Below are positions 17,639-26,027 of a stretch of DNA of 49,483 bases, piece after piece. The translations under genes were made by a program, and so were the position numbers. Origin of the DNA: Puniceicoccus vermicola (GTDB lineage Bacteria > Verrucomicrobiota > Verrucomicrobiia > Opitutales > Puniceicoccaceae); assembly GCF_014230055.1 (NCBI RefSeq), contig NZ_JACHVA010000117.1:1-49483 (forward strand). Reading direction: 5' to 3'. Position 1 is the first letter of the stretch; each line of letters begins with the position of its first letter. The notes under the pieces were generated by a model. The model had not been told where the DNA came from and ran no database searches. It saw only the letters and a list, made by a program, of their open reading frames with translations.

Positions 17639-19123
17639 TTAGCGTCGGATGATTGCGACCAGGATGCCAATCAGCGCCAGTGCCGCTGCGGGAGTGATGA
17701 GCCAGAGGAGAAGGTTCCGCAGTTCGGTCTGGCTGAGGATGATCATATAGCCACGGATATCCTTGGCGGCGATGTTGATCTCACTGCCTTGATCCATGCA
17801 CCAGTTCAGAGCACTGAGAAATAGGAGTCGGTTGCCGAAGGCGTCGATTCGCGAGTTGGTGATGAAATCAGCATTTCCAATGACGAGGATGCGTCCGCCT
17901 TGAACGGCCGAGAGATCGAAGTCGAAGGAAGTTTCGGCCTGCCGCTGCGAGGCCACAGCGATGGGAACGGGACCTTTTAAGTCTGCCCCTTCATCGAAAG
18001 AAATCGTAGATCCGGGGCGGAGCTCGCTCTCGGCCCAGCTCTGTTGGGAGCTCAAGAGAATGGTTTCGAGCTTGAGCGTGTCAGGATTGCGGGCCTCTTC
18101 CGGAGCGGGGAGGATGGGGCGGGGCAGTCCGAATAGAACTGTGACCCCCATATTCCTGAGGAAATTTCCGACCGGGTGGTCGGTAAAATCGCGGATGATG
18201 AGGTCGCCGGTGGCCGATTGGAAATCGGGGCCAACGTCGACCACGATCCGGTCGTCGATGCGGATACCCCATTCGAGTGCCAGTTCTTCGAGTCCGGTTG
18301 TTTCGCCAGGTTCCAGGAGGGCGAGAAGACTTCCGTTCTCCTCAGAGAGATAGTCCCGCAGCAGGCTCGCCTCTCTCTCGCGGAAACGGGTGGCTGGGGC
18401 GGTAATGACGACGGCTCCAGCATCCTCGGGGATACGCGCGTAATTGGTCAGCTCGATCGCTTCGACCGAGAATCCTCGTTCCTGGAGAAACGAGTTCAGG
18501 CGTGAGAGACCTTTGAGGGGGTCGACACTGTCGAGATCGAATTCGCCTTGGCCGACGAGGAAATAGACGACGCTGTTGCTCTGGCGTGTAACTTGAAGAA
18601 TCGCGGAAAGGAATTCCGATTCCCCGCGGAAGGATCGCATCTTCCCCTCTTCGAAAGTGTAGAGGGAGTCGATCGAGATTTGCTTCAGGCGATTGCCGGA
18701 AGTGATGAGAATCGAGTTTTGGGTAGAGATGTTGTATCGACCGAGGATTTCCCGGGCTCGGTTACGCTGCCGGAAGACATCAATGAACTCCACGTTGATG
18801 TTGCCGTTTCCATCCGTGTCCGAAAATAGCTGGATGTTGGACAGCAGCTTCCGCAGGTCCCGAAGAACCCGACGATTGGTTTCGTCGGTTTCGATGTCGG
18901 GGATGATGATGTAAATATCGACGGGTTTCTCGACTGAAGAAAGGTAGGCCTCCGTTTCGGGCGAGAGGGAGAACTTGCGATCCTGAGTGAGGTCGCGTCG
19001 TTCAAAGTGGCCGGAGCCCAAGTGGTTGATCGCTGCGATCAGGCTGATGCAGAGCAAGACTTGCAGGAAGGCATTGAGGCGCCGCCAACGATTCGTACGC
19101 CGAAAATCATCGCGTGTAGTCAT
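17639..19123 (-). CDS. GldG-like ABC-type auxiliary transport protein
   Basis: A 494-residue protein with a membrane helix near the N-terminus (about residues 17-35) and another at the very C-terminus (LLLWLITPAAALALIGILVAIIRR region). Between them lies a soluble GldG/ABC_transp_aux domain: DLTQDRKFSLSPETEAYLSS is the characteristic opening, then PVDIYIIIPDIETDE, and VVYFLVGQGEFD further on. GldG and the permease GldF work with the ATPase GldA in Bacteroidota gliding. Related cassettes without gliding genes are widespread and of unknown cargo. The gene overlaps the permease stop by 4 nt (ATGA), so a stoichiometric complex with the two upstream products is likely. Confidence 0.85.
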   Translation of the reverse strand: MTTRDDFRRTNRWRRLNAFLQVLLCISLIAAINHLGSGHFERRDLTQDRKFSLSPETEAYLSSVEKPVDIYIIIPDIETDETNRRVLRDLRKLLSNIQLFSDTDGNGNINVEFIDVFRQRNRAREILGRYNISTQNSILITSGNRLKQISIDSLYTFEEGKMRSFRGESEFLSAILQVTRQSNSVVYFLVGQGEFDLDSVDPLKGLSRLNSFLQERGFSVEAIELTNYARIPEDAGAVVITAPATRFREREASLLRDYLSEENGSLLALLEPGETTGLEELALEWGIRIDDRIVVDVGPDFQSATGDLIIRDFTDHPVGNFLRNMGVTVLFGLPRPILPAPEEARNPDTLKLETILLSSQQSWAESELRPGSTISFDEGADLKGPVPIAVASQRQAETSFDFDLSAVQGGRILVIGNADFITNSRIDAFGNRLLFLSALNWCMDQGSEINIAAKDIRGYMIILSQTELRNLLLWLITPAAALALIGILVAIIRR

Positions 19124-19884
19124 GCTTTTCTTTCAACGAGAATGACGGAGAAAATGAGGAAGAAAATCGAGCCCGACAGATAGTAAACGAACGGGCGGGA
19201 GTCGATGATCCCGGCACTAAAGTCGAGGAGGTGCTCGAAGGTCTGAAGATATTGGAAAAGGCTGTTCAGGCTGCCAACCGGGCCCGTCTCGGGCAGGGGC
19301 ACTTCGAGTAGGAGACGGCTTCCGGCGATGAGAAGGAAGAGGCCGGTGAAGCAGAGCATCCCCGCGACCAGTTGCGATCGGGTGAGGCTGGAACAAAAAA
19401 TCCCGAGAGCGATGAAGAGGGTGCCGCTCAGGGCGACAAAGAGATAGCCTCCAAGGAGGGAGGCGGGATCGAAGAGGATGGTTCGCGCCTGATCGACCGA
19501 GGTCATTTCACTCGCGAGCAGCGGGAAAGCGATGGTGCAGCTCCAAAGGAAGAGATAGAAGAGATAGATCGCGCAAAACTTCGCGAGGACGACGACAACC
19601 GGTCCGGTTGGGGTCGTGAGGAGTGTTTGCAGGGTCCCGAGTCGGCGCTCTTCGGCCACGCTCCTCATTGTCAGTAGGGGGACGACGAAAAATGCGGGAA
19701 TCCAGAAAACCCGAAAAAACTGGGTAGCCGGGGTGTCTTCTTGCGGCGCGAGGGTGAAGCTTTTCAGGATTGCCCAGTAAATCAGCCCCATCAGCAGAAG
19801 AAAGAGAACCCCTGCGACATAGCTCGACGGAGAAAAGAGAATGACCCGGATTTCGTGCCGGAGAAAGTTGATGAAATTTCTCAT
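19120..19884 (-). CDS. ABC-2 type permease, GldF-like
   Basis: A 254-residue membrane protein from the ATG at 19884 (MRNFINFLRHEIRVILFSP). A longer upstream frame lies inside the ATPase gene and was rejected. About six hydrophobic segments are visible, starting with SYVAGVLFLLLMGLIYWAIL. RSVAEERRLGTLQTLLTTP is the conserved cytoplasmic element of ABC-2 permeases that contacts the ATPase. The start overlaps the ATPase stop by 4 nt, and its own stop overlaps the GldG-like start by 4 nt. It would form the membrane channel of the cassette. Whether it exports or extracts a substrate is unknown. Confidence 0.88.
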   Translation of the reverse strand: MRNFINFLRHEIRVILFSPSSYVAGVLFLLLMGLIYWAILKSFTLAPQEDTPATQFFRVFWIPAFFVVPLLTMRSVAEERRLGTLQTLLTTPTGPVVVVLAKFCAIYLFYLFLWSCTIAFPLLASEMTSVDQARTILFDPASLLGGYLFVALSGTLFIALGIFCSSLTRSQLVAGMLCFTGLFLLIAGSRLLLEVPLPETGPVGSLNSLFQYLQTFEHLLDFSAGIIDSRPFVYYLSGSIFFLIFSVILVERKA

Positions 19885-20903
19885 TCGGAGAGTTCCTCCT
19901 CCATGTCGCGGGGTGCAGCGGAAGGGTCTCCTCCCTCTTTCCACGTCCGCTTCGTGGCGGCGAGGAAGATGTCCTCCAGCGAGGCGCGGCGAATGCGAAT
20001 CTCTTGAATGACGGGTAGATCCGGACCTTGCAGCGATTCGATGATGCGGGGGACGAGGTTCGTGTTGCAGTTGGAGGAAAAGGTGATTCGGCGGACGTTT
20101 CCTTCCGGCTCGCGGTAGGAATCCTGAAGGACGAGGCTATGGTCCACGGTTTTGATCCGTTTCTCGACTTCGGAGAGAGAGCCTTCGACTCGCAGTTCGT
20201 AGGTCTGGCCCGGCGAGAATACCTCCCGCAGCTCGGATCGAGTGCCGGCGGCGACGACCTGCCCGCGATTGAGGATTACCGAGCGGTCACAGACTTTCTC
20301 GATCTCCGGCAGGATGTGACTGGAGATGACGAGCGTCATCCGGCCCCGCAGTTGCTGGATCATTTGGCGGAAACCGAGAATTTGATGCGGATCGAGGCCG
20401 ATCGTCGGTTCGTCAAGGATGACAATCGGGGGTTCCGCGAGAATGGCATCGGCGATACCGACGCGCTGCCGGTATCCTTTACTGAGGTTGCCGATTAGTT
20501 TGCGCTCGGTCCCATGTTTGAGGTCGCAGAGCTCCAGAACCTCGTCGATGCGGGTTTTTCGGATTTTCCGGGAAAGCCCTTTAATCCGGGAGCGGAAGCG
20601 AAGGTATTCAGTCACCCGCATGTCCTCGGGGAGAGGGTTGTTCTCCGGCATGAATCCGATGAGGTGGCGGATCGCGGCTGGTTCTCGGGCGACAGATCGT
20701 CCGGCGACCCAGGCTTCTCCTGATGAGGCGCTCAACAGACCCGTGAGAATGCGCATGGTCGTCGATTTTCCGGCGCCGTTCGGGCCGAGAAATCCGACAA
20801 CTTCTCCCGCACCGACCTCGAAGGAGATCCGATCAATTGCGCGGTTGGGGCCAAATCGCTTCGTTAGGTCGACGGCCCGAATGCTGGGGACTAGAGATAC
20901 CAT
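19881..20903 (-). CDS. ABC transporter ATP-binding protein, GldA/CcmA-like
   Basis: A 340-residue ATPase from the ATG at 20903 (MVSLVPSIRAVDLTKRFGPN). The longer frame upstream runs into the divergent promoter region and beyond and has no family similarity. Walker A GPNGAGKST at 40-48, signature LSKGYRQR at 140-147, Walker B VILDEPTIGLDP at 161-172, and the H-loop His in VISSHILPEIE. The C-terminal 100 residues are the extra domain usual for ABC-2 ATPases of the GldA/NatA kind. It heads the five-gene operon and is divergent from the importer ATPase gene at 21062, with 158 bp between the starts. Confidence 0.93.
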   Translation of the reverse strand: MVSLVPSIRAVDLTKRFGPNRAIDRISFEVGAGEVVGFLGPNGAGKSTTMRILTGLLSASSGEAWVAGRSVAREPAAIRHLIGFMPENNPLPEDMRVTEYLRFRSRIKGLSRKIRKTRIDEVLELCDLKHGTERKLIGNLSKGYRQRVGIADAILAEPPIVILDEPTIGLDPHQILGFRQMIQQLRGRMTLVISSHILPEIEKVCDRSVILNRGQVVAAGTRSELREVFSPGQTYELRVEGSLSEVEKRIKTVDHSLVLQDSYREPEGNVRRITFSSNCNTNLVPRIIESLQGPDLPVIQEIRIRRASLEDIFLAATKRTWKEGGDPSAAPRDMEEELSE

Positions 20904-21061
20904 GGGTTCAAAGTCGGAATTCTTAGAGGATGACTCGGAGAGATTCCACAATATTCCTCGACTATGTCGAATCCTCCGCTGTTCGCGCAAAATCAGGATT
21001 GTCGGGGCCCGATTTGCATTGGGCATTGACTTGGAGGCGTTGCGGGCAAGAACCGAAAGGA

Positions 21062-22135
21062 ATGATCGGCATCGAAGTGCAGGGAGTGGTGAAGCGTTTC
21101 GGGGAAACCGTAGCCCTGGGGGGGATCGATCTCTCGATCGAGCCGGGCGAGCTTTTCTTTCTCCTCGGTCCCAGCGGCTGTGGGAAAACAACTCTCCTGC
21201 GGACCTTGGCTGGTTTTTACTTCCCCGATGAAGGTTCGGTGAAGTTCGGCGATAAGGATGTATCGCGCCTCGAGCCTCATAAACGGCGAACCGGGATGAT
21301 GTTTCAGAGCTACGCGCTTTGGCCTCACATGACGGTTCGGGAGAATGTGGCTTTCGGTTTGAAGCAGCTCAAGGTCGGCAAATCTGATCGTGAAGAGCGT
21401 GTTCGCGAGGCCTTGGCTTCCGTCCAGATGGAGGAATATGGCGAGCGGAAGCCGAATCAGCTCTCGGGCGGGCAACAGCAGCGGGTGGCATTGGCCCGGG
21501 CCTTGGTCGTCCGACCGCGGTGTTTACTCCTCGATGAGCCTCTTTCCAACCTCGATGCTCGGCTGAGGAATGAGATGCGGCTGGAGATTCGCCGGATCTG
21601 CAAAGAATTTGAACTGACGACGGTCTACGTCACTCACGATCAGAAGGAAGCTCTCTCCATCGCCGATCGGATGGCGGTTTTCGAAAAGGGCAAGATCCTT
21701 CAGATCGGCACGCCGGAGCAGGTTTATCGTCGTCCGGAGAGCCGGACTGTGGCGTCGTTCATCGGCGAAGCGAATTTTGTCCCCGGTTCCATTGTGCGGG
21801 CCGGAGTGGGCGAGGCCCTGGTGAAAACTCCCTTGGGAGACCTTACTGGACGACTTTGTGGATTTGATGGGGATCCGGCAGAGGGCAGCTCTGTCACTGT
21901 CTGCATTCGCCCGGAAACGCTGAAGATTTTTGAAATGGATCCGGAAGAAAACAGTATTCCCGGACGGATCGGGGAGTCTGTCTACTTTGGAGAGGTTGCG
22001 CATCACGAGTTTTTTCACGGAGAAGAGTGTATCCGGGTCTCGGAGTTGAATCCTAAGCCGCGATCGGGTTCTCGTCGGGAGGGGCTCTACCTCTACGCCG
22101 ATTCGGAGGATGTCGTAGTTCTTCCGAGCGGATGA
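21062..22135 (+). CDS. ABC importer ATP-binding protein (Fe3+/polyamine/thiamine type)
   Basis: A 357-residue ATPase from the ATG at 21062 (MIGIEVQGVVKRFGETVALG). Walker A GPSGCGKTT at 36-44, Q-loop MMFQSYALWPHMTVRENVAFG, signature LSGGQQQR at 134-141, Walker B LLLDEPLSNLDARLR, and H-loop VTHDQKEAL. The C-terminal third is a TOBE-like regulatory domain (NSIPGRIGESVYFGEVAHHEF). The sequence fits the PotA/FbpC/ThiQ group of import ATPases. A candidate solute-binding protein follows 25 nt later, but no permease gene is present nearby. The cargo is inferred only from the family. Confidence 0.92.
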   Translation: MIGIEVQGVVKRFGETVALGGIDLSIEPGELFFLLGPSGCGKTTLLRTLAGFYFPDEGSVKFGDKDVSRLEPHKRRTGMMFQSYALWPHMTVRENVAFGLKQLKVGKSDREERVREALASVQMEEYGERKPNQLSGGQQQRVALARALVVRPRCLLLDEPLSNLDARLRNEMRLEIRRICKEFELTTVYVTHDQKEALSIADRMAVFEKGKILQIGTPEQVYRRPESRTVASFIGEANFVPGSIVRAGVGEALVKTPLGDLTGRLCGFDGDPAEGSSVTVCIRPETLKIFEMDPEENSIPGRIGESVYFGEVAHHEFFHGEECIRVSELNPKPRSGSRREGLYLYADSEDVVVLPSG

Positions 22136-22160
22136 GTATTCGGAGAGTCGAGGAGTCATT

Positions 22161-23801
22161 GTGTCGGGTTTGAAGACAGTCCTTATCCTCGCGATCATCA
22201 CGGTTGTGGTCGGGCTGCCGTTTCTTTTTCAGAGATCCGAAAAGACGATTGGCGACTCGGACGACGTAGTCGTTGTCATCACACCTCACAACGAGGCGAT
22301 TCGCCGTGAGTTTGAGCGGGGTTTTCGGAAGTGGTATACCCAGCGGACCGGCAGGACCGTTGATGTCGATTGGCGAGTGATCGGGGGGACCAACGAAATT
22401 GTCCGTTACTTGGGTTCCGAATTCGAAAATTCATTCCGAAATTATTGGACCAAGACGCTCGGCCGGGATTGGACTTCCGAGGTTTGGCGGGGTTATGGCG
22501 ATCGTAGAATGGAGGTCCCGGAGAATCCGGCTACGGAGGCTGAAGAGGCCCGGCAGGCTTTTCTGGATTCTGATGTTTCAGTGGGGATCGATGTGTTCTT
22601 CGGTGGGGGGAGCTACGATTTTATCAAGCAGGCCGAGATCGGAACCCTCGTTCCTTGGCGGGATGGGGCAACTTTGGCGGAAATGTTTCCCGATGAGGTT
22701 TATCCTCAAAATTTTGTCGGCGAGGTCTTCTGGGACCCGGAAGGGCGCTGGATCGGGGCAGTTCTCTCCAGTTTTGGGATTATCTATAATGTGAATTCTC
22801 TGGAACGGCTGGGAATCGAAGAAGCGCCTACGAAGTGGAGTGATCTGGCCGATCCTCGGCTGCTCGCTGAGGTGGCTTTGGCCGATCCGACCAAGAGCGG
22901 CTCGATTACCAAAGCCTTTGAGATGATCGTCCAGGAGCAGATGGACATTCGGGTGGATCAGTTGCTCGAGGAGGGGCTGACTCCGGGCGAAGCGGAGGCG
23001 CAGGGAATTTCCGCCGGGTGGATGGATGCGATGCAGCTGATTCAGAAGATCTGCGCCAATGCCCGCTACTTTACCGATTCGGCGACCAAGGGTCCCGCCG
23101 ATGTGGCGAGTGGCGATTGTGCGATCGGGATGTCGATTGACTTTTATGGACGTTTCCAGTCGGAGATTGTCATTGCCCGCGGGGGAGGCGAGCGTTTGCG
23201 CTTCACCACTCCCGAGGGGGCCTCAACCCTGTCGGCGGATCCGATCGGGATCCTCCGTGGTGCTCCCAATCCGGAGGTGGCGGACCTGTTTCTGGAGTAC
23301 GTTCTATCGGAGGACGGGCAGCGTTTGTGGGGATATCGTGTCGGTGCCGAGGGTGGCCCCGTGGAATATGCACTCCGCCGGAGTCCGGTCCTGCGTCCCA
23401 TTTACGAGGGGAGCAGTCGGTTGAATCTTTCCGAGCCCGAGGTGAATCCCTACGAGAAGGTGCGCGATTTTGTCTATCGGCCGCAATGGACCGGGAGACT
23501 TTTTACCCCCCTGCGGTTCCTGATCCGGGTGGCTTTTATCGATCCGCACGATGAATTGGTTGAGGCTCGGAAGGCGATCATTGGAGCATTGGAGAGAGGC
23601 GATATCGAGGCGGCTGAAAAGGCTGAAGCCGTTTTCTCCAATTTGGATTCGATCCGTTTCGATGAGGTGGCGGGAAACATTGCCGAGACTTTGCGCACGG
23701 GAGATAAGATCGAAGAAGTCCGGCTTTCCCGTGAGTTGGCCGACTCTTTTCGTCGGCAATACCGCCAAGCCAAACGGATAGCCGATGGCCGAACCGACTG
23801 A
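22161..23801 (+). CDS. ABC transporter extracellular solute-binding protein, Fe3+-type
   Basis: A 546-residue protein starting at GTG 22161, supported by GAGGAG six to seven nt upstream. The N-terminal hydrophobic stretch VLILAIITVVVGLPFLF is a membrane anchor or signal peptide without an obvious lipobox. The body resembles periplasmic binding proteins of the AfuA/FbpA/spermidine cluster: VVVITPHNEAIRREFERGF, DVFFGGGSYDFIKQA, GIIYNVNSL, and FLEYVLSEDGQRLWGYRVGAEGG. It is longer than usual binding proteins (about 340 residues). The extra length comes from an insert around residues 100-135 and a helical C-terminal extension of about 110 residues. It is co-transcribed with the ATPase. No permease follows. 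Confidence 0.85.
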   Translation: MSGLKTVLILAIITVVVGLPFLFQRSEKTIGDSDDVVVVITPHNEAIRREFERGFRKWYTQRTGRTVDVDWRVIGGTNEIVRYLGSEFENSFRNYWTKTLGRDWTSEVWRGYGDRRMEVPENPATEAEEARQAFLDSDVSVGIDVFFGGGSYDFIKQAEIGTLVPWRDGATLAEMFPDEVYPQNFVGEVFWDPEGRWIGAVLSSFGIIYNVNSLERLGIEEAPTKWSDLADPRLLAEVALADPTKSGSITKAFEMIVQEQMDIRVDQLLEEGLTPGEAEAQGISAGWMDAMQLIQKICANARYFTDSATKGPADVASGDCAIGMSIDFYGRFQSEIVIARGGGERLRFTTPEGASTLSADPIGILRGAPNPEVADLFLEYVLSEDGQRLWGYRVGAEGGPVEYALRRSPVLRPIYEGSSRLNLSEPEVNPYEKVRDFVYRPQWTGRLFTPLRFLIRVAFIDPHDELVEARKAIIGALERGDIEAAEKAEAVFSNLDSIRFDEVAGNIAETLRTGDKIEEVRLSRELADSFRRQYRQAKRIADGRTD

Positions 23802-23904
23802 GGCCTCGACGGACGCCGGTTTTCGGGAGAGATCCATCGGCCCTTTGCTGTATTAACCGAGATAATCCTCGTCAGAAGTGTCTCCTGAGGTCTAGAAACC
23901 TCGG

Positions 23905-24420
23905 ATGCTATTCTTCGCTTCAGCTTGGGGTATTCTTGGAGTCCTGGCGATTCTGTCTTGCGCTGTGTATCGGTTGCTTCCGCTCGCACTGACGGCCTTC
24001 CATGAGCATTCATTCGGAGCTTTGGAATGGATCGTATTGATCGTCTGGATGGCCTTCATGATTTATGCCGAGGGATATAAGGGGTTTCACAAAGCCTTCT
24101 CGCCCCGGGTAGTGGCCCGCGCCCGCGCATTGCGCAAACGTCCGCGTCCACTCGCCTGCATCCTCGCTCCTTTCTACTGCTTTGGATTCTTTTACGCGAC
24201 TCGGAAGCGCAAGATCGTTTCGTGGTCGGTGGCTCTGGGAATCGTCGGGTTGATCGTCGCCGTCCGGTTTCTCAATCAACCTTGGCGGGGAATTATCGAT
24301 TGTGGGGTGGTTGTCGGCCTCGGTCTGGGGATGCTCTCGATCCTCTATCATACCCTTCGGTGGATTGCCGGTGCGCCTAGCGATCATCCAGCGGATCTTC
24401 CGGAGCCTGAGTCCCAGTAG
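23905..24420 (+). CDS. Small integral membrane protein of unknown function
   Basis: A 171-residue protein with about five hydrophobic segments (near residues 3-25, 40-57, 84-99, 107-123 and 131-151). A basic loop lies between the second and third (FSPRVVARARALRKRPRPLA), and RKRKIVSW follows the third segment. The C-terminus is short, Pro- and Glu-rich. It has no EAA loop and is too small to be the missing ABC permease of the preceding importer genes, from which it is separated by about 100 nt. I do not recognise the family. A bidirectional terminator follows at 24462-24495. Confidence 0.6.
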   Translation: MLFFASAWGILGVLAILSCAVYRLLPLALTAFHEHSFGALEWIVLIVWMAFMIYAEGYKGFHKAFSPRVVARARALRKRPRPLACILAPFYCFGFFYATRKRKIVSWSVALGIVGLIVAVRFLNQPWRGIIDCGVVVGLGLGMLSILYHTLRWIAGAPSDHPADLPEPESQ

Positions 24421-24461
24421 TTCTGGCTCACTTTCTTTGCTCGTAGCGTCGGACACGGGCA

Positions 24462-24495
24462 CAAAAAAAGCGGAGGTTGCCCTCCGCTTTTTTTG
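24462..24495. terminator. Bidirectional rho-independent terminator
   Basis: Perfect 15-bp inverted repeat: 24462-24476 and 24481-24495 with the 4-nt loop TTGC. The GC core is GCGGAGG/CCTCCGC, flanked by seven A on the left and seven T on the right. It therefore gives a hairpin plus T-run on either strand. It lies exactly between the convergent membrane-protein gene (ending 24420) and the outer-membrane protein gene (ending 24519) and can serve both. Confidence 0.95.
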
Positions 24496-24518
24496 TGAAA
24501 AAGAGATCAGATGATTTT

Positions 24519-25193
24519 TTAGAACATGTAGGAAGCGGAGAGCTCGAGGGATTGGTAGTCGTAGCTGTCCACGGGAACGTTCTGGTTGAAAAGGGTGAAG
24601 TTTGAGTTCTCCGGAAGAGTGTAGCGGTAGGCGAAGTCGAAGCGAAGGTGCTCGATCGGCTCATAGGAGATGCCAGCGAGGAACTGATAGGTGAAGAGCC
24701 ACTTGTCGTTCGAGTCCGAAACGGTTCCGCCGGGGCCGGAGATCTTGACCTTTTGATGCAAGTTGGTTGCACCGATTCCACCACCCGCGTAGAGACCCCA
24801 GTTGGTTTCCAACGAATCCAAAACGTCGTAGTAGACGTTCAGGGCGTAGGTGTAGTTCTCGGCATTGTTCTTCGTGTAGTAGGTGCCGGTTCCGAGGTTC
24901 GATCCGGTTGCGGCGGCCGACTGGGCTCCGGTGGCCTGGCTGGTCACGCTGGAGTCAGGCTCGAAGTATTGGAATTCAAATTCAAAGTGCCAGCCGTTGG
25001 TCGGGACTTTGTAGCCGATGTTTGCGATGGCACCGATGCCGTCTTCCGGGTTGCTTTCGCCGCCCGAAATAATTGAGGTGATGGAGCTATCGGACTCCGG
25101 GAAAAAATATCCGACGCCTGCGCCGAAGTAAATTTGCCCGAAGGCAGTCGATCCTGTCGCAAGCAGAAGGGGAAGAAGAACGGATTTTTTCAT
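24519..25193 (-). CDS. Outer-membrane beta-barrel protein (OmpA/porin-like fold)
   Basis: A 224-residue protein from the ATG at 25193 (MKKSVLLPLLLATGSTAFG, a clear Sec signal peptide of about 19-20 residues). The mature part consists of alternating, aromatic-rich strands (WHFEFEFQYFEPDSS, YTYALNVYYDVLD, WGLYAGGGIGATN, LRFDFAYRYTLPE). It ends in SLELSASYMF, a typical C-terminal aromatic signature for insertion by BamA. The size suggests an 8-stranded barrel. Function is unknown: structural or small-porin roles are both possible. On the coding strand a TTGACA sequence occurs at 25235-25240, but I could not find a matching -10 element. Confidence 0.82.
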   Translation of the reverse strand: MKKSVLLPLLLATGSTAFGQIYFGAGVGYFFPESDSSITSIISGGESNPEDGIGAIANIGYKVPTNGWHFEFEFQYFEPDSSVTSQATGAQSAAATGSNLGTGTYYTKNNAENYTYALNVYYDVLDSLETNWGLYAGGGIGATNLHQKVKISGPGGTVSDSNDKWLFTYQFLAGISYEPIEHLRFDFAYRYTLPENSNFTLFNQNVPVDSYDYQSLELSASYMF

Positions 25194-25369
25194 GGTTACG
25201 TAGAGGTTCGGAGGTTGGCTGGCGGAGCCATTATTGTCAAACAGGTTTCCCTGCAAGTCGATTGGCGGCAGTTTTGTGAAGATTTCGTTGGATAACTCGG
25301 TATGTTTGTCGGAACTGCTTCGTTTGCAGTTGCTTCCGGTCCGTCAATTGCTTTTATCTCAGGTCCAAG

Positions 25370-25981
25370 ATGGAGTTATCTGGTCAGCATTCAATTGAAA
25401 ATGCCTACCGGATTCTTGTTCTCAATCGGGTATGGCAGCCGGTTAACATCGTGGGTGTTCGACGGGCTGTGGCGTTGCTTTTTCAAGACAATGCTCAAGT
25501 CATCAATCCCAATCAGGGGAATTATGAAATGCTTTCTGCCGAAGAATGGGTGGAGCGCTCGATGACTCATCCTCCTCGGGCCGATGAGCCCTCGATCCGC
25601 TCGGTTCGATTGGACTTACGGCTGCCGCAAATCTTATTGCTGCGAGAATTTGATCGTGTTCCTGTCCAGGATACGAAATTGAATCGAAGGAACATTTTTG
25701 AACGCGATCAATACCGGTGCCAATATTGTGGAGAGATTTTTCCCGAAGCGAAACTCAACTTGGATCATGTCATTCCGCGCGACCGCGGCGGGCGGACCAG
25801 TTGGGAAAATTTGGTGACTTCGTGTATCGAGTGCAACAGTCGCAAGGCCAACCGACTTCCCCATCAGGCGGGATTGGTGCTGCGACGTCAGCCTTTGCGA
25901 CCGAAGCATCGACCGTTTCTATCCGTATTGCACCGCAACGGGTCGAGAGAGGTCTGGAAACCGTTTATCGGAAAAGCCTGA
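25370..25981 (+). CDS. HNH endonuclease family protein
   Basis: A 203-residue protein. The C-terminal half is an HNH nuclease with a zinc-binding frame: YRCQYCGE (Cys117, Cys120), LNLDHVIPRDRGG (His133), SWENLVTSCIECNSRK (Asn147, Cys152, Cys155, Asn156). The N-terminal half (ILVLNRVWQPVNIVGVRRAV and EEWVERSM) matches a widespread stand-alone HNH protein of unknown role, found in many bacteria outside mobile elements. No intron, phage or restriction gene is adjacent. It precedes the ATP-grasp/alpha-E gene by 46 nt on the same strand, so the two may share a transcript. The family call is secure and the role is not. Confidence 0.88.
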   Translation: MELSGQHSIENAYRILVLNRVWQPVNIVGVRRAVALLFQDNAQVINPNQGNYEMLSAEEWVERSMTHPPRADEPSIRSVRLDLRLPQILLLREFDRVPVQDTKLNRRNIFERDQYRCQYCGEIFPEAKLNLDHVIPRDRGGRTSWENLVTSCIECNSRKANRLPHQAGLVLRRQPLRPKHRPFLSVLHRNGSREVWKPFIGKA

Positions 25982-26027
25982 TGCATTCGCATATCGTTCC
26001 TCCGAGAGGCGAGCGGATGTCTGAAAG

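Noticed and set aside
23905-24420. Membrane protein as the missing ABC permease
   Set aside because: Too short, no EAA-type coupling loop, and separated from the importer genes by about 100 nt.
25235-25240. TTGACA on the minus strand upstream of the outer-membrane protein gene
   Set aside because: A perfect -35 hexamer, but no -10-like sequence occurs at 16-18 nt. It cannot be called a promoter from this alone.
25370-25981. HNH protein as part of a restriction or retron-like defence system
   Set aside because: No methyltransferase, reverse transcriptase or other defence partner is adjacent. The N-terminal half matches a common stand-alone HNH family.
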